Below are positions 15,865-24,747 of a DNA stretch of 51,114 nt, piece after piece. The DNA is from UBA3478 sp036782715 (GTDB lineage Bacteria; Bacteroidota; Bacteroidia; Flavobacteriales; Flavobacteriaceae), in NCBI GenBank assembly GCA_036782715.1, contig DAIPYN010000009.1, forward strand, positions 1 through 51,114. The letters run 5' to 3'. A program made the translations under genes and the position numbers. Positions within the stretch are counted from its first letter, which is position 1. Every line of letters begins with the position of its first letter. A model generated the notes under the pieces. The model saw only the letters and a program-made list of their open reading frames with translations, searched no databases and had not been told where the DNA came from.

Positions 15865-17109
15865 TTGAAGTTACTTGCTCAATTTCTCGAACAAAATGCT
15901 GGGCTTGAGCAAGCCAAAATTTTACTTGCCTTTAGTTCAGGACTCGATAGTCGGGTCTTGGCTAATTTACTTTACTCGGCTAAGATTGAATTTCAAATTG
16001 CCCATGTCAATTACCAATTAAGAGGAGACGACAGTGAATTAGACGCTGTCTTTGCGCGAGATTGCGCAGAACAGTACAACGTTCCTTTTCATTACTTAGA
16101 AGCTCCTATAGGTAAAAGTTCGGGTATACAGGAGAAGGCTCGTTCGATTCGATACGAGTGGTTTCAATCTCTTCTTGGCGAAAATCAATTAACTCATGTT
16201 GCAACCGCACATCATTTAGACGATGCCATTGAAACAGGTCTTATTCATTGGTTCAGAGGAATGCATTTAATGCAGTTTAAGAGCCTATCTAATCAAGGCT
16301 TAGTAATACGGCCGCTCATTAGTTTTCGCAAAAAGGATTTACTGCTATACGCTAGAGAAAATGGATTAAAATGGAGAGAGGATGTTTCTAATCAGACCAA
16401 TGATTATTTACGCAATATTCTCAGAAATCAGGTGATTCCCGCAGTAGAATCAAATCTCCCAGATGTTCGTAAGCGCTTAAAGTATTCTATTGGTTCGCTA
16501 AATTCTTCAGCTATATTATTAGAACATTACCGTGACCTTTTGTGGAACGATATTGCAAAGCAAAAAGAAAATAAAATCTGGCACCTAGATATTCTAAAAC
16601 TGAGTAGACTTGAACCAAATAAGACTTATCTAGAACTATTATTCTCACCTTACGGAGTTGTTGATACAACAGCACTTGTCAACCTTTACCATGCCGAGAA
16701 TGGTAAGTATATCACCTTAGGGGATTATACCTTATTCAAATTTGAAGGAGATTTAATCTTTGCTAATTTGAATCTTCTTACTCCATACAAACGGTTTGAG
16801 ATTGTCAAGAATTCAAATCGAAAAGAAACAGAATTAGAACCTAATGAAATTTTAATCAATGGCTCGGTTGTTAAGCATTCATTGCAATTGAGACTATGGA
16901 ATTCAGAGGATTCTATTCAGTTGGAAAAAGGCGGTAAAAAGAAAGTTTCTAAGTTTCTGCGGGATCTTAAGATTAATCCAGTAGATAAAAAAAGAATGGT
17001 AGTCATCAAGGATGGTGAGAAAACCGTGTCCGTTGTTGGTCATTATGTGCACCCAGATTACCTACCGTTAGATAAGGATCCCTTAAATTGGCTTATCAAA
17101 TGCTATTAA
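15865..17109 (+). CDS. tilS: tRNA(Ile)-lysidine synthetase TilS, TTG start
   Basis: Converts the wobble cytidine of tRNA-Ile (CAU) to lysidine, using ATP and lysine, so that it reads AUA. 414 residues. The N-terminal PP-loop ATPase shows SSGLDS at 24-29, where the family norm is SGGxDS. The IAHVNYQLRGDDSELDA and ATAHHLDDAIET segments follow, and the C-terminal substrate-binding domain (RLWNSEDSIQLEKGGKKKVSK onward) is present. The frame has no ATG until about residue 133, well inside the domain, so TTG 15865 is the natural start and gives the normal N-terminal length. It lies three bases after lpdA and overlaps the dsbD start by ten bases. Confidence 0.92.
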   Translation: MKLLAQFLEQNAGLEQAKILLAFSSGLDSRVLANLLYSAKIEFQIAHVNYQLRGDDSELDAVFARDCAEQYNVPFHYLEAPIGKSSGIQEKARSIRYEWFQSLLGENQLTHVATAHHLDDAIETGLIHWFRGMHLMQFKSLSNQGLVIRPLISFRKKDLLLYARENGLKWREDVSNQTNDYLRNILRNQVIPAVESNLPDVRKRLKYSIGSLNSSAILLEHYRDLLWNDIAKQKENKIWHLDILKLSRLEPNKTYLELLFSPYGVVDTTALVNLYHAENGKYITLGDYTLFKFEGDLIFANLNLLTPYKRFEIVKNSNRKETELEPNEILINGSVVKHSLQLRLWNSEDSIQLEKGGKKKVSKFLRDLKINPVDKKRMVVIKDGEKTVSVVGHYVHPDYLPLDKDPLNWLIKCY

Positions 17110-19037
17110 GAATTGTTTTTTATTTCTTGGCCCTTATTCAAGGGATTGGACTCGGTGCTGTTAGTACTGATGACGTAGTTATTTGGGATACTCAAGTAGA
17201 ACGCACATCTGAAGGTAATTACAGATTATTCTTTGAAGCAAATATCAAGGAAGGATGGTATATTTTTTCTCAAGATTCACCAGAAGGAGGAAGTCAGCCA
17301 GCTTTTTTTGAGTTCGAAAATTCTAAAAACTTTGAACGAATAGGAGAGGTTGTGGAGTCTGAGGCTATTCCTAGTTATAATGAAGTTTTTGCGGTTACGG
17401 AATTAATATTCAAGCAAAAAGCTTCATTCTATCAAGATATTAAGCTTTTAGATCCTGGTGCAGTCGTAAATATCACTTTGTATTATCAAGTATGTCAAAC
17501 GGTATGTATAGCTGCTACAGAGACTTTTCGATTTGAACTTGGCGATGTAACCTACTCTCAAGCCGATAGGAATGAGGTGAATAGATCGGTAGATGAGCTT
17601 AAGGTTCCTTTAAAAAACATAGATCGATTATCTGCTACGTTAGTTCAAACAAAGAACAATAGATTCTCTGCTTGGTGGATCGGATTTATAGGAGGTCTGA
17701 TCGCCTTATTAACCCCTTGTGTCTTTCCCTTAATTCCTCTGACTACTTCTTATTTCAGTACAGCTAAAAGTCGTAATCACTCCTTCTTTTATGGTTTATC
17801 GATTGTTTTGATATACACCCTAATAGGACTTCCTTTCCTTTTGGGTTGGTCGAAAGACGCTCAAATTTTCAATGAATTAGCTTCGAATCTTTGGGTAAAC
17901 TTAGCGCTGTTTATTGTACTCATCGGTTTCGCATTTTCCTTTATTTCGGGTAAAGAAATTCAACTACCGCAATCTTGGATGCAAAAGGTAGATGAACAGA
18001 CCAATCGTTCTAAAGGTCTACTAGCTATTCTATTTATGGCTTTAACCTTAGTACTTGTCTCTTTTTCATGTACGGGTCCAATTTTAGGAGCTGCGTTGGG
18101 CACCTTACTTTCTGGTAACGGATCTGATCTTGGAGTAAACCTAACTCTTGTGTTTAACGGCTTTGGATTTGGACTGGGAGTACCTTTTACGCTTGCCGCT
18201 TATTTTCCATCAGTCCTGAAAAAATTGCCTAAATCTGGTGGATGGATGAAGGAATTAAAAGTAGGTCTTGGAGTTGTGGAGGCCTTTCTAGCGTTTAAAT
18301 TCTTATCCAATGCTGATTTAATAGGTAAGTGGGGAATATTCAAGCTTGAATATATGCTTGGTTTGTGGATGCTGCTATGGCTCGGTTTGCTTGCTTACTA
18401 TCTTATACGTTCCATTCAAGACAAAGCTATTGGAGTTGTTAGAGGAGTATTCTCGATGATAAGTATTTATCTACTAGTGCTTATTATTTCAGGGTTTTCA
18501 TCCGTTTCAAACCTTGGCTTTTTAAGTGCCTTTGCTCCACCTTCTTACTATAATCTACAATCTGAAGTAGATGAAGGTTGCCCATTAGGACTTCATTGTT
18601 TTCACGATTTAGAATCAGGAATTACCGAGGCTAAATCAAAAGGTAAACCTATACTACTCGACTTTACCGGATATTCTTGTGTTAACTGTCGAAAGATGGA
18701 ATCAGATGTTTGGTCAGACCCTGAAATTTATGAGTTATTAGATAAGAAATTTGTCATCATTAGTCTGTATGTAGACGATCGTGAAAAGTTAAACGATGAT
18801 AAGTCAGGAACTTACCTTTTGTCTAATGGTGGAACTAAAGAGGTGAAAACCATAGGTCAATACTACTCGCTTTTTCAAGGAGTTAATTTTAAGGTGATTT
18901 CTCAGCCTTATTATGTACCCGTCAGTTCGAACTATGACCTCTTAAACACACCGGTTCAAATGACTTCAGTTGCCAATTTTAAAGGGTTCTTGGAAACTTC
19001 TTTGGAAGTTTTTGAAGCTTTGGAGATTACTGAATAG
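17100..19037 (+). CDS. dsbD: Thiol:disulfide interchange protein DsbD (protein-disulfide reductase)
   Basis: Carries electrons from cytoplasmic thioredoxin across the inner membrane to periplasmic thiol proteins. 645 residues from ATG 17100, which overlaps the tilS end. Order: signal peptide; N-terminal periplasmic domain with Cys132 and Cys136; a membrane domain of about eight helices with Cys207 (LLTPCVFPL) and Cys324 (SFSCTGPILG); and a C-terminal thioredoxin-like domain with Cys527-Val-Asn-Cys530. All three cysteine pairs of the relay are present. The first pair is spaced CxxxC, tighter than the spacing I recall for E. coli DsbD. An upstream in-frame TTG at 17088 is less likely. Confidence 0.93.
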   Translation: MLLRIVFYFLALIQGIGLGAVSTDDVVIWDTQVERTSEGNYRLFFEANIKEGWYIFSQDSPEGGSQPAFFEFENSKNFERIGEVVESEAIPSYNEVFAVTELIFKQKASFYQDIKLLDPGAVVNITLYYQVCQTVCIAATETFRFELGDVTYSQADRNEVNRSVDELKVPLKNIDRLSATLVQTKNNRFSAWWIGFIGGLIALLTPCVFPLIPLTTSYFSTAKSRNHSFFYGLSIVLIYTLIGLPFLLGWSKDAQIFNELASNLWVNLALFIVLIGFAFSFISGKEIQLPQSWMQKVDEQTNRSKGLLAILFMALTLVLVSFSCTGPILGAALGTLLSGNGSDLGVNLTLVFNGFGFGLGVPFTLAAYFPSVLKKLPKSGGWMKELKVGLGVVEAFLAFKFLSNADLIGKWGIFKLEYMLGLWMLLWLGLLAYYLIRSIQDKAIGVVRGVFSMISIYLLVLIISGFSSVSNLGFLSAFAPPSYYNLQSEVDEGCPLGLHCFHDLESGITEAKSKGKPILLDFTGYSCVNCRKMESDVWSDPEIYELLDKKFVIISLYVDDREKLNDDKSGTYLLSNGGTKEVKTIGQYYSLFQGVNFKVISQPYYVPVSSNYDLLNTPVQMTSVANFKGFLETSLEVFEALEITE

Positions 19038-19072
19038 TTATTGCGTTAAACACTTCTTTCTTTGAGCTTACT

Positions 19073-20479
19073 ATGGCTCAAAAACTACCAATTCCTATTT
19101 TAGCAGGTAATTCTTACGAGATCAGTTCACTTTCTCTCGCAATTTCAAAAGGCTATGGCTTTCGGTTCAATAATTTACCTCAAGGGAATTGTAGATCGAG
19201 TATAGACAAACTAGTTAGAGTCTTAGATTATCTTAACGTTAGACTACCACTCAAACGCATCACCTTAAGTTCTGAAACGTCAATTTCAACAAAGCATTTT
19301 TCCTTCATAGAACTGAGCCTGTTTATGTCGTTGTATGCTTTAAAGTATCTAGATATTTCAAATCAACTCTCATCTATTCTATTTTTGGGTAGGGTAGATC
19401 TACAAGGAAATATTTTACCTCTACCATATATTGATGGTTGGTTATTGCGTGCGAAACAACAGGGAATTCAAAAAGTGATCATTTCATCAAAAAATTTCAA
19501 AGGACCCTTTGCTTTAAAAGGAATTGAGATAATGGTATTGAGTACAGTAAAAGAGTTGACCGATTACCTTAAAACAGGTAATTACTCACCTTCGAGTCGA
19601 AAACCTTTAGAACCCAAATTAGCGAGAGAAATTGATGTCATTGGTCAAGACGAAGCTAAGCGAGCTTTAGAACTTGCGCTAGTTGGTAATCACCATACTA
19701 TTTTATCAGGAAACCCTGGAATTGGTAAAACTTCACTATGTGAATCCTTCTTAGAGATTGCTAAAAATACTTTTAGAAACTTAACAGATGAGCAATGCGA
19801 ATTACTTAGTAGGAGAGATATACCTTTTCAAAAACAGGCTACGATTCGAAAAATTCATCAGAATATAACCCCCACTCAATTAATGGGAGGGGGAGCACAC
19901 CCTTACCCCGGTGAAATTTCTTTAGCGCATGAAGGAATCCTATATATGGATGAAATAGATAGTTACCGAAAATCAATTCTTGAACTTGTTAAAATAGCTA
20001 TGGAGCAGAAGTCGGTCACTTTGAATACCTTGAAATATCACAAAAGCTATTTGGCAGATTTTACATTCATCGGGACTACCAATAGTTCGTTTCTAGATTC
20101 CAAGTTGTTAACCCCTTCTTTTTTAGATCGAGTTGATTTTCAGATCACTTTATTTAAACCTGACTTTAAGGCTGAGGAACAGAAGACGAGTTACAAGGAG
20201 GTGTTGAATCGAATCAATCGGGCGAATCTATTTCGAAAGGATCGATTAGTAGCTCACCCTGCGACTTCGGATAGTAATTTAATTCACCTAGATAGCTTTA
20301 AAATCGAACCAAAAGCAAAGGTGATATTACAAAAACTACTTCGTCAGAAAAGCTATTCTATACGGGCCGTTGAAAGAAGTTACCGAATTGCCAGAACGAT
20401 TGCAGATTTTGAGGAATGCGAATGGGTAAGCACTGCGCATTTAAGTGAAGCTATAAGCCTTAGAGGATTAACTAACTGA
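19073..20479 (+). CDS. ComM/YifB-like AAA+ protein (Mg-chelatase-related), divergent
   Basis: A 468-residue relative of ComM/YifB. ComM is a hexameric helicase that aids branch migration of incoming DNA in natural transformation. The N-terminal part (about 1-175) has the weak S5/ChlI-like fold, including LGRVDLQGNILPLPYIDGWL. The AAA+ core shows Walker A GNPGIGKTS at 213-221, Walker B GILYMDEIDS, and a sensor-like TFIGTTNSS. The family usually has about 500 residues and reads PPGxGKT and LDELPEF; here those are altered and the N-terminus is reduced. Its 3' end overlaps recG convergently by eight bases. The family is clear; its helicase role is inferred. Confidence 0.75.
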   Translation: MAQKLPIPILAGNSYEISSLSLAISKGYGFRFNNLPQGNCRSSIDKLVRVLDYLNVRLPLKRITLSSETSISTKHFSFIELSLFMSLYALKYLDISNQLSSILFLGRVDLQGNILPLPYIDGWLLRAKQQGIQKVIISSKNFKGPFALKGIEIMVLSTVKELTDYLKTGNYSPSSRKPLEPKLAREIDVIGQDEAKRALELALVGNHHTILSGNPGIGKTSLCESFLEIAKNTFRNLTDEQCELLSRRDIPFQKQATIRKIHQNITPTQLMGGGAHPYPGEISLAHEGILYMDEIDSYRKSILELVKIAMEQKSVTLNTLKYHKSYLADFTFIGTTNSSFLDSKLLTPSFLDRVDFQITLFKPDFKAEEQKTSYKEVLNRINRANLFRKDRLVAHPATSDSNLIHLDSFKIEPKAKVILQKLLRQKSYSIRAVERSYRIARTIADFEECEWVSTAHLSEAISLRGLTN

Positions 20480-22580
20480 TATAACTCCAAAGAAGATTAC
20501 CCCTAAGGAGTCTATTGAGTGTAGCTCGTATCCCTTGATGTTCAGGAAGTGCTAACTCTGGATCTTGTTTTAAAATCCATTCCGCCACTTCTCTAGCTCG
20601 GTAAAGTATATCGGCATCCTTAACGATATCACTTACTTTTAATTGAAGTGTACCGCTCTGTTGCGTTCCCATTAAATCTCCCGGGCCCCTTAATTGAAGA
20701 TCGATTTCTGATAGTTCAAATCCATTTTGTGTTCTTACCATGGCTTCTAATCGAGTTCTGGCATCATTGGATATTTTCGAACCACTCATCAATATACAAT
20801 AGGACTTTTCAGCTCCTCTTCCGACTCTTCCTCGAAGTTGATGTAGCTGAGAAAGGCCAAAACGTTCCGCACTTTCAATGACCATTACTGAGGCATTGGG
20901 TACATTTACACCCACTTCTATAACCGTTGTGGCAACCATAATTTGAGTTTCCCCTTTTTCGAAGCGGGCCATTTCGAATGCCTTTGCTTCTGCGTTCATT
21001 CCTCCGTGAACAATGGAAATCTGGTAGTGTGGGGGTGAAAACTCTCTTTGAATACTTTCATACCCATCCATTAAGTCTTTGTAATCTAGCTTTTCTGATT
21101 CTTGAATAAGTGGATACACGACATAGACCTGTCTTCCTTTGGCGATTTCAGATTTCATGAATTGAAATACTTTTAATCTAGCCGAATCTGTACGATGCTG
21201 AGTAAGAATAGGTTTTCTTCCTGGAGGTAATTCGTCGATCACAGAAATATCTAGGTCTCCATAATGACTCATTGCCAAGGTTCTCGGAATGGGAGTTGCA
21301 GTCATCACCAAAATATGTGGAGGTACTTCTGCCTTCTTCCAAAGTTTCGACCGTTGAGCAACCCCGAAGCGATGCTGTTCGTCGATAATAGCAATTCCCA
21401 AGTCTTTAAACACCACAGCATCTTCTAAAAGCGCATGTGTACCGATAATCAGATTAAGGCTTCCTGATGATAATTCATCGAAAATCACCTTCCTTTCTTT
21501 TTTAGGAGTTGAGCCGGTGAGTAATGCCACATTTACCGAAATCGGGCTTAAGAGAGCTGCTAAGTCGTTATAGTGTTGTTGAGCTAAGATCTCAGTGGGT
21601 GCAATTATGGCAGCCTGGGATTGATTGCCGATAGCAATAAGACTCGATAAAAGCGCAACCATAGTTTTACCAGACCCAACATCTCCTTGTAACAATCGAT
21701 TCATTTGTATCCCAGAGCCTAAATCCTTTCGAATCTCCTTGATTACTCGTTTTTGTGCATTGGTTAGATCAAAGGGGAGGTGATGCTCATAGAATTTGAG
21801 AAAAAGATCACCTACATGGTTAAACAAACGTCCCTTAATTTTCTTTTGCCCCACTAAATTTTTGTACAGAAGACGCATTTGTAAGAAGAACAACTCTTCA
21901 AACTTGAATCGATTTAGTGCAAGATCTACCTGTTTCAAATTTTGAGGAAAATGAACGTTTCTTATGGCTTCTGTTTTTTGAGGAAGCTGTAGTTTTTGAA
22001 TTAGAGATTTTGGTAGATTCTCTGCTAAACTAAAGTCGATGGAGGTGACTATTTTCCTTATTCCTTCTTTTACAATCCGTTGACTTAATCCTGCTTTTTG
22101 AAGTTTATCAGTCGAAGAGTAAATAGGCTCAATGCCAAGTCCTTTTACATCGATTGGATTAGCCAACTTTGAAATTTCAGGATGAGCAATTGAAAAGCTA
22201 TTACCAAACCTAGAGGTCTTTCCGAAAACCTGGTAAACCTGTCCGTTTTTCAATGTCTTTAATAGAAATTGTGGTGGCTTGAACCACACTAGTTCAAGAC
22301 TACCAGTAGCATCTTTAAGTTCACCTATAAGTCTTTTTGCTCGACCCTCTCCAACGGTTCTCAAGTCAAATAATACTCCTTTTACAAGTACATAGGAGTG
22401 CTCAGATTGTATTTCGGAAATCGAATAAAATCGACTCTTGTCAACATACCTTATAGGAAAATGAAAGAGTAAATCGTAAAGAGATTCGATGCCAAACTCA
22501 CTAGAAAGTAGCTCTGCACGATGTTTGCCAAAACCGCTGAGTAGAGCTACTGAATTTTTTAAAGAAGGATGGTCACTCAT
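20472..22580 (-). CDS. recG: ATP-dependent DNA helicase RecG
   Basis: Reverses stalled replication forks and moves branched DNA. 702 residues. The N-terminal wedge/OB region (about 60-160) is followed by a SF2 motor: Walker A GDVGSGKT (near 297-304), the DEQH box IIDEQHRFGVAQR, TATPIPRTLAM, and the later motif QLRGRVGRG. The C-terminus carries the RecG motif LRGPGDLMGTQQSG. It follows the coiled-coil protein gene by 32 bases and the M20 amidohydrolase beyond, probably as one transcript. The 3' end overlaps the comM-like gene. Confidence 0.96.
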   Translation of the reverse strand: MSDHPSLKNSVALLSGFGKHRAELLSSEFGIESLYDLLFHFPIRYVDKSRFYSISEIQSEHSYVLVKGVLFDLRTVGEGRAKRLIGELKDATGSLELVWFKPPQFLLKTLKNGQVYQVFGKTSRFGNSFSIAHPEISKLANPIDVKGLGIEPIYSSTDKLQKAGLSQRIVKEGIRKIVTSIDFSLAENLPKSLIQKLQLPQKTEAIRNVHFPQNLKQVDLALNRFKFEELFFLQMRLLYKNLVGQKKIKGRLFNHVGDLFLKFYEHHLPFDLTNAQKRVIKEIRKDLGSGIQMNRLLQGDVGSGKTMVALLSSLIAIGNQSQAAIIAPTEILAQQHYNDLAALLSPISVNVALLTGSTPKKERKVIFDELSSGSLNLIIGTHALLEDAVVFKDLGIAIIDEQHRFGVAQRSKLWKKAEVPPHILVMTATPIPRTLAMSHYGDLDISVIDELPPGRKPILTQHRTDSARLKVFQFMKSEIAKGRQVYVVYPLIQESEKLDYKDLMDGYESIQREFSPPHYQISIVHGGMNAEAKAFEMARFEKGETQIMVATTVIEVGVNVPNASVMVIESAERFGLSQLHQLRGRVGRGAEKSYCILMSGSKISNDARTRLEAMVRTQNGFELSEIDLQLRGPGDLMGTQQSGTLQLKVSDIVKDADILYRAREVAEWILKQDPELALPEHQGIRATLNRLLRGNLLWSYIS

Positions 22581-22612
22581 TAACTAAATGAAATAGTAAA
22601 TGGTTTGAGAAT

Positions 22613-23374
22613 TTACCTTTTCAAGATGGAACGAACTCGTTCGTAAGAATTTTGTAAAGAAGGCCTAAGGCTTATAATAATGGTATCGTTATTTACGGTA
22701 GGTGTAAGTTTTATTCGGTTTTGTTCTAGATCGAATTTCTTTGAGAAAACTTCATAAAACCTTGGCGCTAATAACTCGTTTTCAATAGTCACAGAGTCAA
22801 TGATAACCGGTTGAAAAGCACCACGAATCACAAGTTCTAAATCGGTGATGGTACGAAGGGCTGAGTCGATACGTATTAATTTAGGATCTAGGTGTAAAGA
22901 ATCTTTAAGTGCATATTCTAAAGCAGAAAAGGAGACTTCTATACGCCCTCTGTTAATCAACATCCCATTCGTTTTGTTAACCACGGGAGCTAATTGCTTC
23001 ACGGTTTCGATGAGTGTTGAGTCTTCTTCAATGATCCATTGTCTTAAGGCTTGATCTTGTTTCTCTAAAACGCGCATACTCTCGATTTGATCCCCTATGC
23101 TGATGATGTTACTTACCGATTGACTTGTGAAATTGCTCAATCGTTTCATCAAAGCAGAATTAGTGGTCTTAAGATTTTCAATCTCAAAGAGGTACGTTTG
23201 TTTCAAGGTTTCTTCTGCTACTAGTGATTTTTTTAATCGGCTAATCTCATCTTCCTTTCTTCCTACTAACTCATTAAGGGCCTTCAAGTCTTCTATCAGA
23301 TCGGCTTTTTTTTGTGCCACGACCATGCTGCTGGTTGCCGATAGAAGTAAGAAAAAAACTAGGGTTAATCGCAT
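22613..23374 (-). CDS. Secreted coiled-coil protein of unknown function
   Basis: I do not recognise this family. The 253-residue product has a signal peptide (MRLTLVFFLLLSATSSMVVA, cleaved near AQ). A strongly charged coiled coil (about residues 24-85, heptads with Leu/Ile) follows, then a short helical stretch (about 90-135). The C-terminal part (about 140-250) alternates short strands with pairs such as LELVIRGAFQPVIIDSVTI and NDTIIISLRPS. No Cys lipobox, catalytic motif or transmembrane helix beyond the signal is visible. The layout recalls periplasmic scaffolds with an OmpA-like end, but peptidoglycan-binding residues are not evident. It lies one base after the amidohydrolase gene and 32 bases before recG. 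Confidence 0.6.
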   Translation of the reverse strand: MRLTLVFFLLLSATSSMVVAQKKADLIEDLKALNELVGRKEDEISRLKKSLVAEETLKQTYLFEIENLKTTNSALMKRLSNFTSQSVSNIISIGDQIESMRVLEKQDQALRQWIIEEDSTLIETVKQLAPVVNKTNGMLINRGRIEVSFSALEYALKDSLHLDPKLIRIDSALRTITDLELVIRGAFQPVIIDSVTIENELLAPRFYEVFSKKFDLEQNRIKLTPTVNNDTIIISLRPSLQNSYERVRSILKR

Positions 23375-23375
23375 A

Positions 23376-24656
23376 TTATTGGTTTAAGTAATCCATACTC
23401 ATTTGAGTAAGCACTTTCACTCCGTGAATTAATCCGTCCTCATCAATAAAAAAATCAGGGGTATGGTGTGGGAATGGAGTTTCATTGCCCGGAGTCATAC
23501 CTCCTAAAAAGAAATAAAATCCAGGGACCTCTCGAGAGAAGTATGAAAAATCTTCGGCTCCAGTGGTTGCTTTGGTAAGTAATACATTTTCTTTACCTAG
23601 TGCCTTCTCCATGGATGGTAACATCTGTGCTACAAGATCAGGATCATTGAAAGTAATGTCAGTTGATTCTGAAATTGAAACCTCTGCAGTTCCTCCGTAG
23701 GCTTCGGCGATGGTAGGAATCATTTTGTACATCCTCTTTTCAATATGATCTCTCATATCGTAATCTAACGTGCGTATGGTTCCAATAAGTTCTGCTGATT
23801 CAGGAATAATATTAAATCGCACTCCACTTTTAATTTTACCTACAGATATTACAGCGGCTTCATTAAGTAGGTTTGATTCACGACTAATAATAGATTGAAT
23901 TCCGTCGATAATTTTCGAGGAGATATAAACTGGGTCAACCCCTGACCAAGGTTGAGAGCCATGAGTTTGTTTTCCATTAACGGTAATTACAAACCGTTGA
24001 GCAGAGGCCATAATACCTCCGGTTTTGTAACGAACTTGACCAACTGGTGTGGCTGAATTGATGTGTAGTCCGAAAATAGCATCTACATCAGGGTTTTTTA
24101 GAACACCTTCTTCAACCATTAATAACGCTCCTCCTTTTTCTCCTGGTGGTGGTCCTTCTTCAGCAGGTTGAAAAATAAACTTTATTGTTCCAGCAACTTG
24201 ATCTTTGTTCTTAGCAAGTATTTCTGCTACACCCATTAAGATTGCAGTATGCGTGTCATGGCCACAGGCATGCATAACACCAGTGGTTTCACCTAGAAAT
24301 TCAGTTACAACCTTTGACTTGAATGAAAGGTCATTTCTTTCGGTAACTGGCAGTGCATCGATATCGGCTCTTAAGCCTAAAACTTTTCCTGGCTTATCAC
24401 CTTTTAAAATTCCAACAACACCTGTAATTCCAACTCCAGTTTGAACCTCTAGTCCTATTTTACGTAGATGCCTTTCTATGTAGGCAGCAGTTTTGAATTC
24501 ACGATTTCCGAGCTCTGGATTTTCATGAAAATGTCTTCGCCATTCAATTACTTTTTCGTTGATATTAGAATAGGTTTTTTCGCTTATAGATTGAGCTTGT
24601 ATTGCAGAAAATGCAAGTACAAAAGCCACAAAAAGGGAATTAGATAATGATTTCAT
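23376..24656 (-). CDS. M20 family metallo-amidohydrolase (N-acyl amino acid/hippurate hydrolase type), exported
   Basis: Removes acyl groups from amino acids or similar amides using two metal ions. The 426 residues start with a signal peptide (about 1-22, SAIQAQ), so the enzyme acts in the periplasm or outside. Motifs are the typical M20D set: RRHFHENPELGNREF, GLRADIDALP, HACGHDTHTAILMG (metal ligands), QPAEEGPPPGEKG and GAEDFSYF, with a lid/dimerisation domain between. Exact substrate unknown. It leads the minus-strand group with the coiled-coil protein and recG. The intergenic region shared with uvrD has a weak -7 match TATATTTA (24687-24680). Confidence 0.88.
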   Translation of the reverse strand: MKSLSNSLFVAFVLAFSAIQAQSISEKTYSNINEKVIEWRRHFHENPELGNREFKTAAYIERHLRKIGLEVQTGVGITGVVGILKGDKPGKVLGLRADIDALPVTERNDLSFKSKVVTEFLGETTGVMHACGHDTHTAILMGVAEILAKNKDQVAGTIKFIFQPAEEGPPPGEKGGALLMVEEGVLKNPDVDAIFGLHINSATPVGQVRYKTGGIMASAQRFVITVNGKQTHGSQPWSGVDPVYISSKIIDGIQSIISRESNLLNEAAVISVGKIKSGVRFNIIPESAELIGTIRTLDYDMRDHIEKRMYKMIPTIAEAYGGTAEVSISESTDITFNDPDLVAQMLPSMEKALGKENVLLTKATTGAEDFSYFSREVPGFYFFLGGMTPGNETPFPHHTPDFFIDEDGLIHGVKVLTQMSMDYLNQ

Positions 24657-24747
24657 TCCTTGGTTTTAAAAGATGTTACTAAATATATGAACTTAGATTC
24701 TCTGACCCATAAAGAATTCAATAAATTCGAAGTTTAAAGTTTGATTC

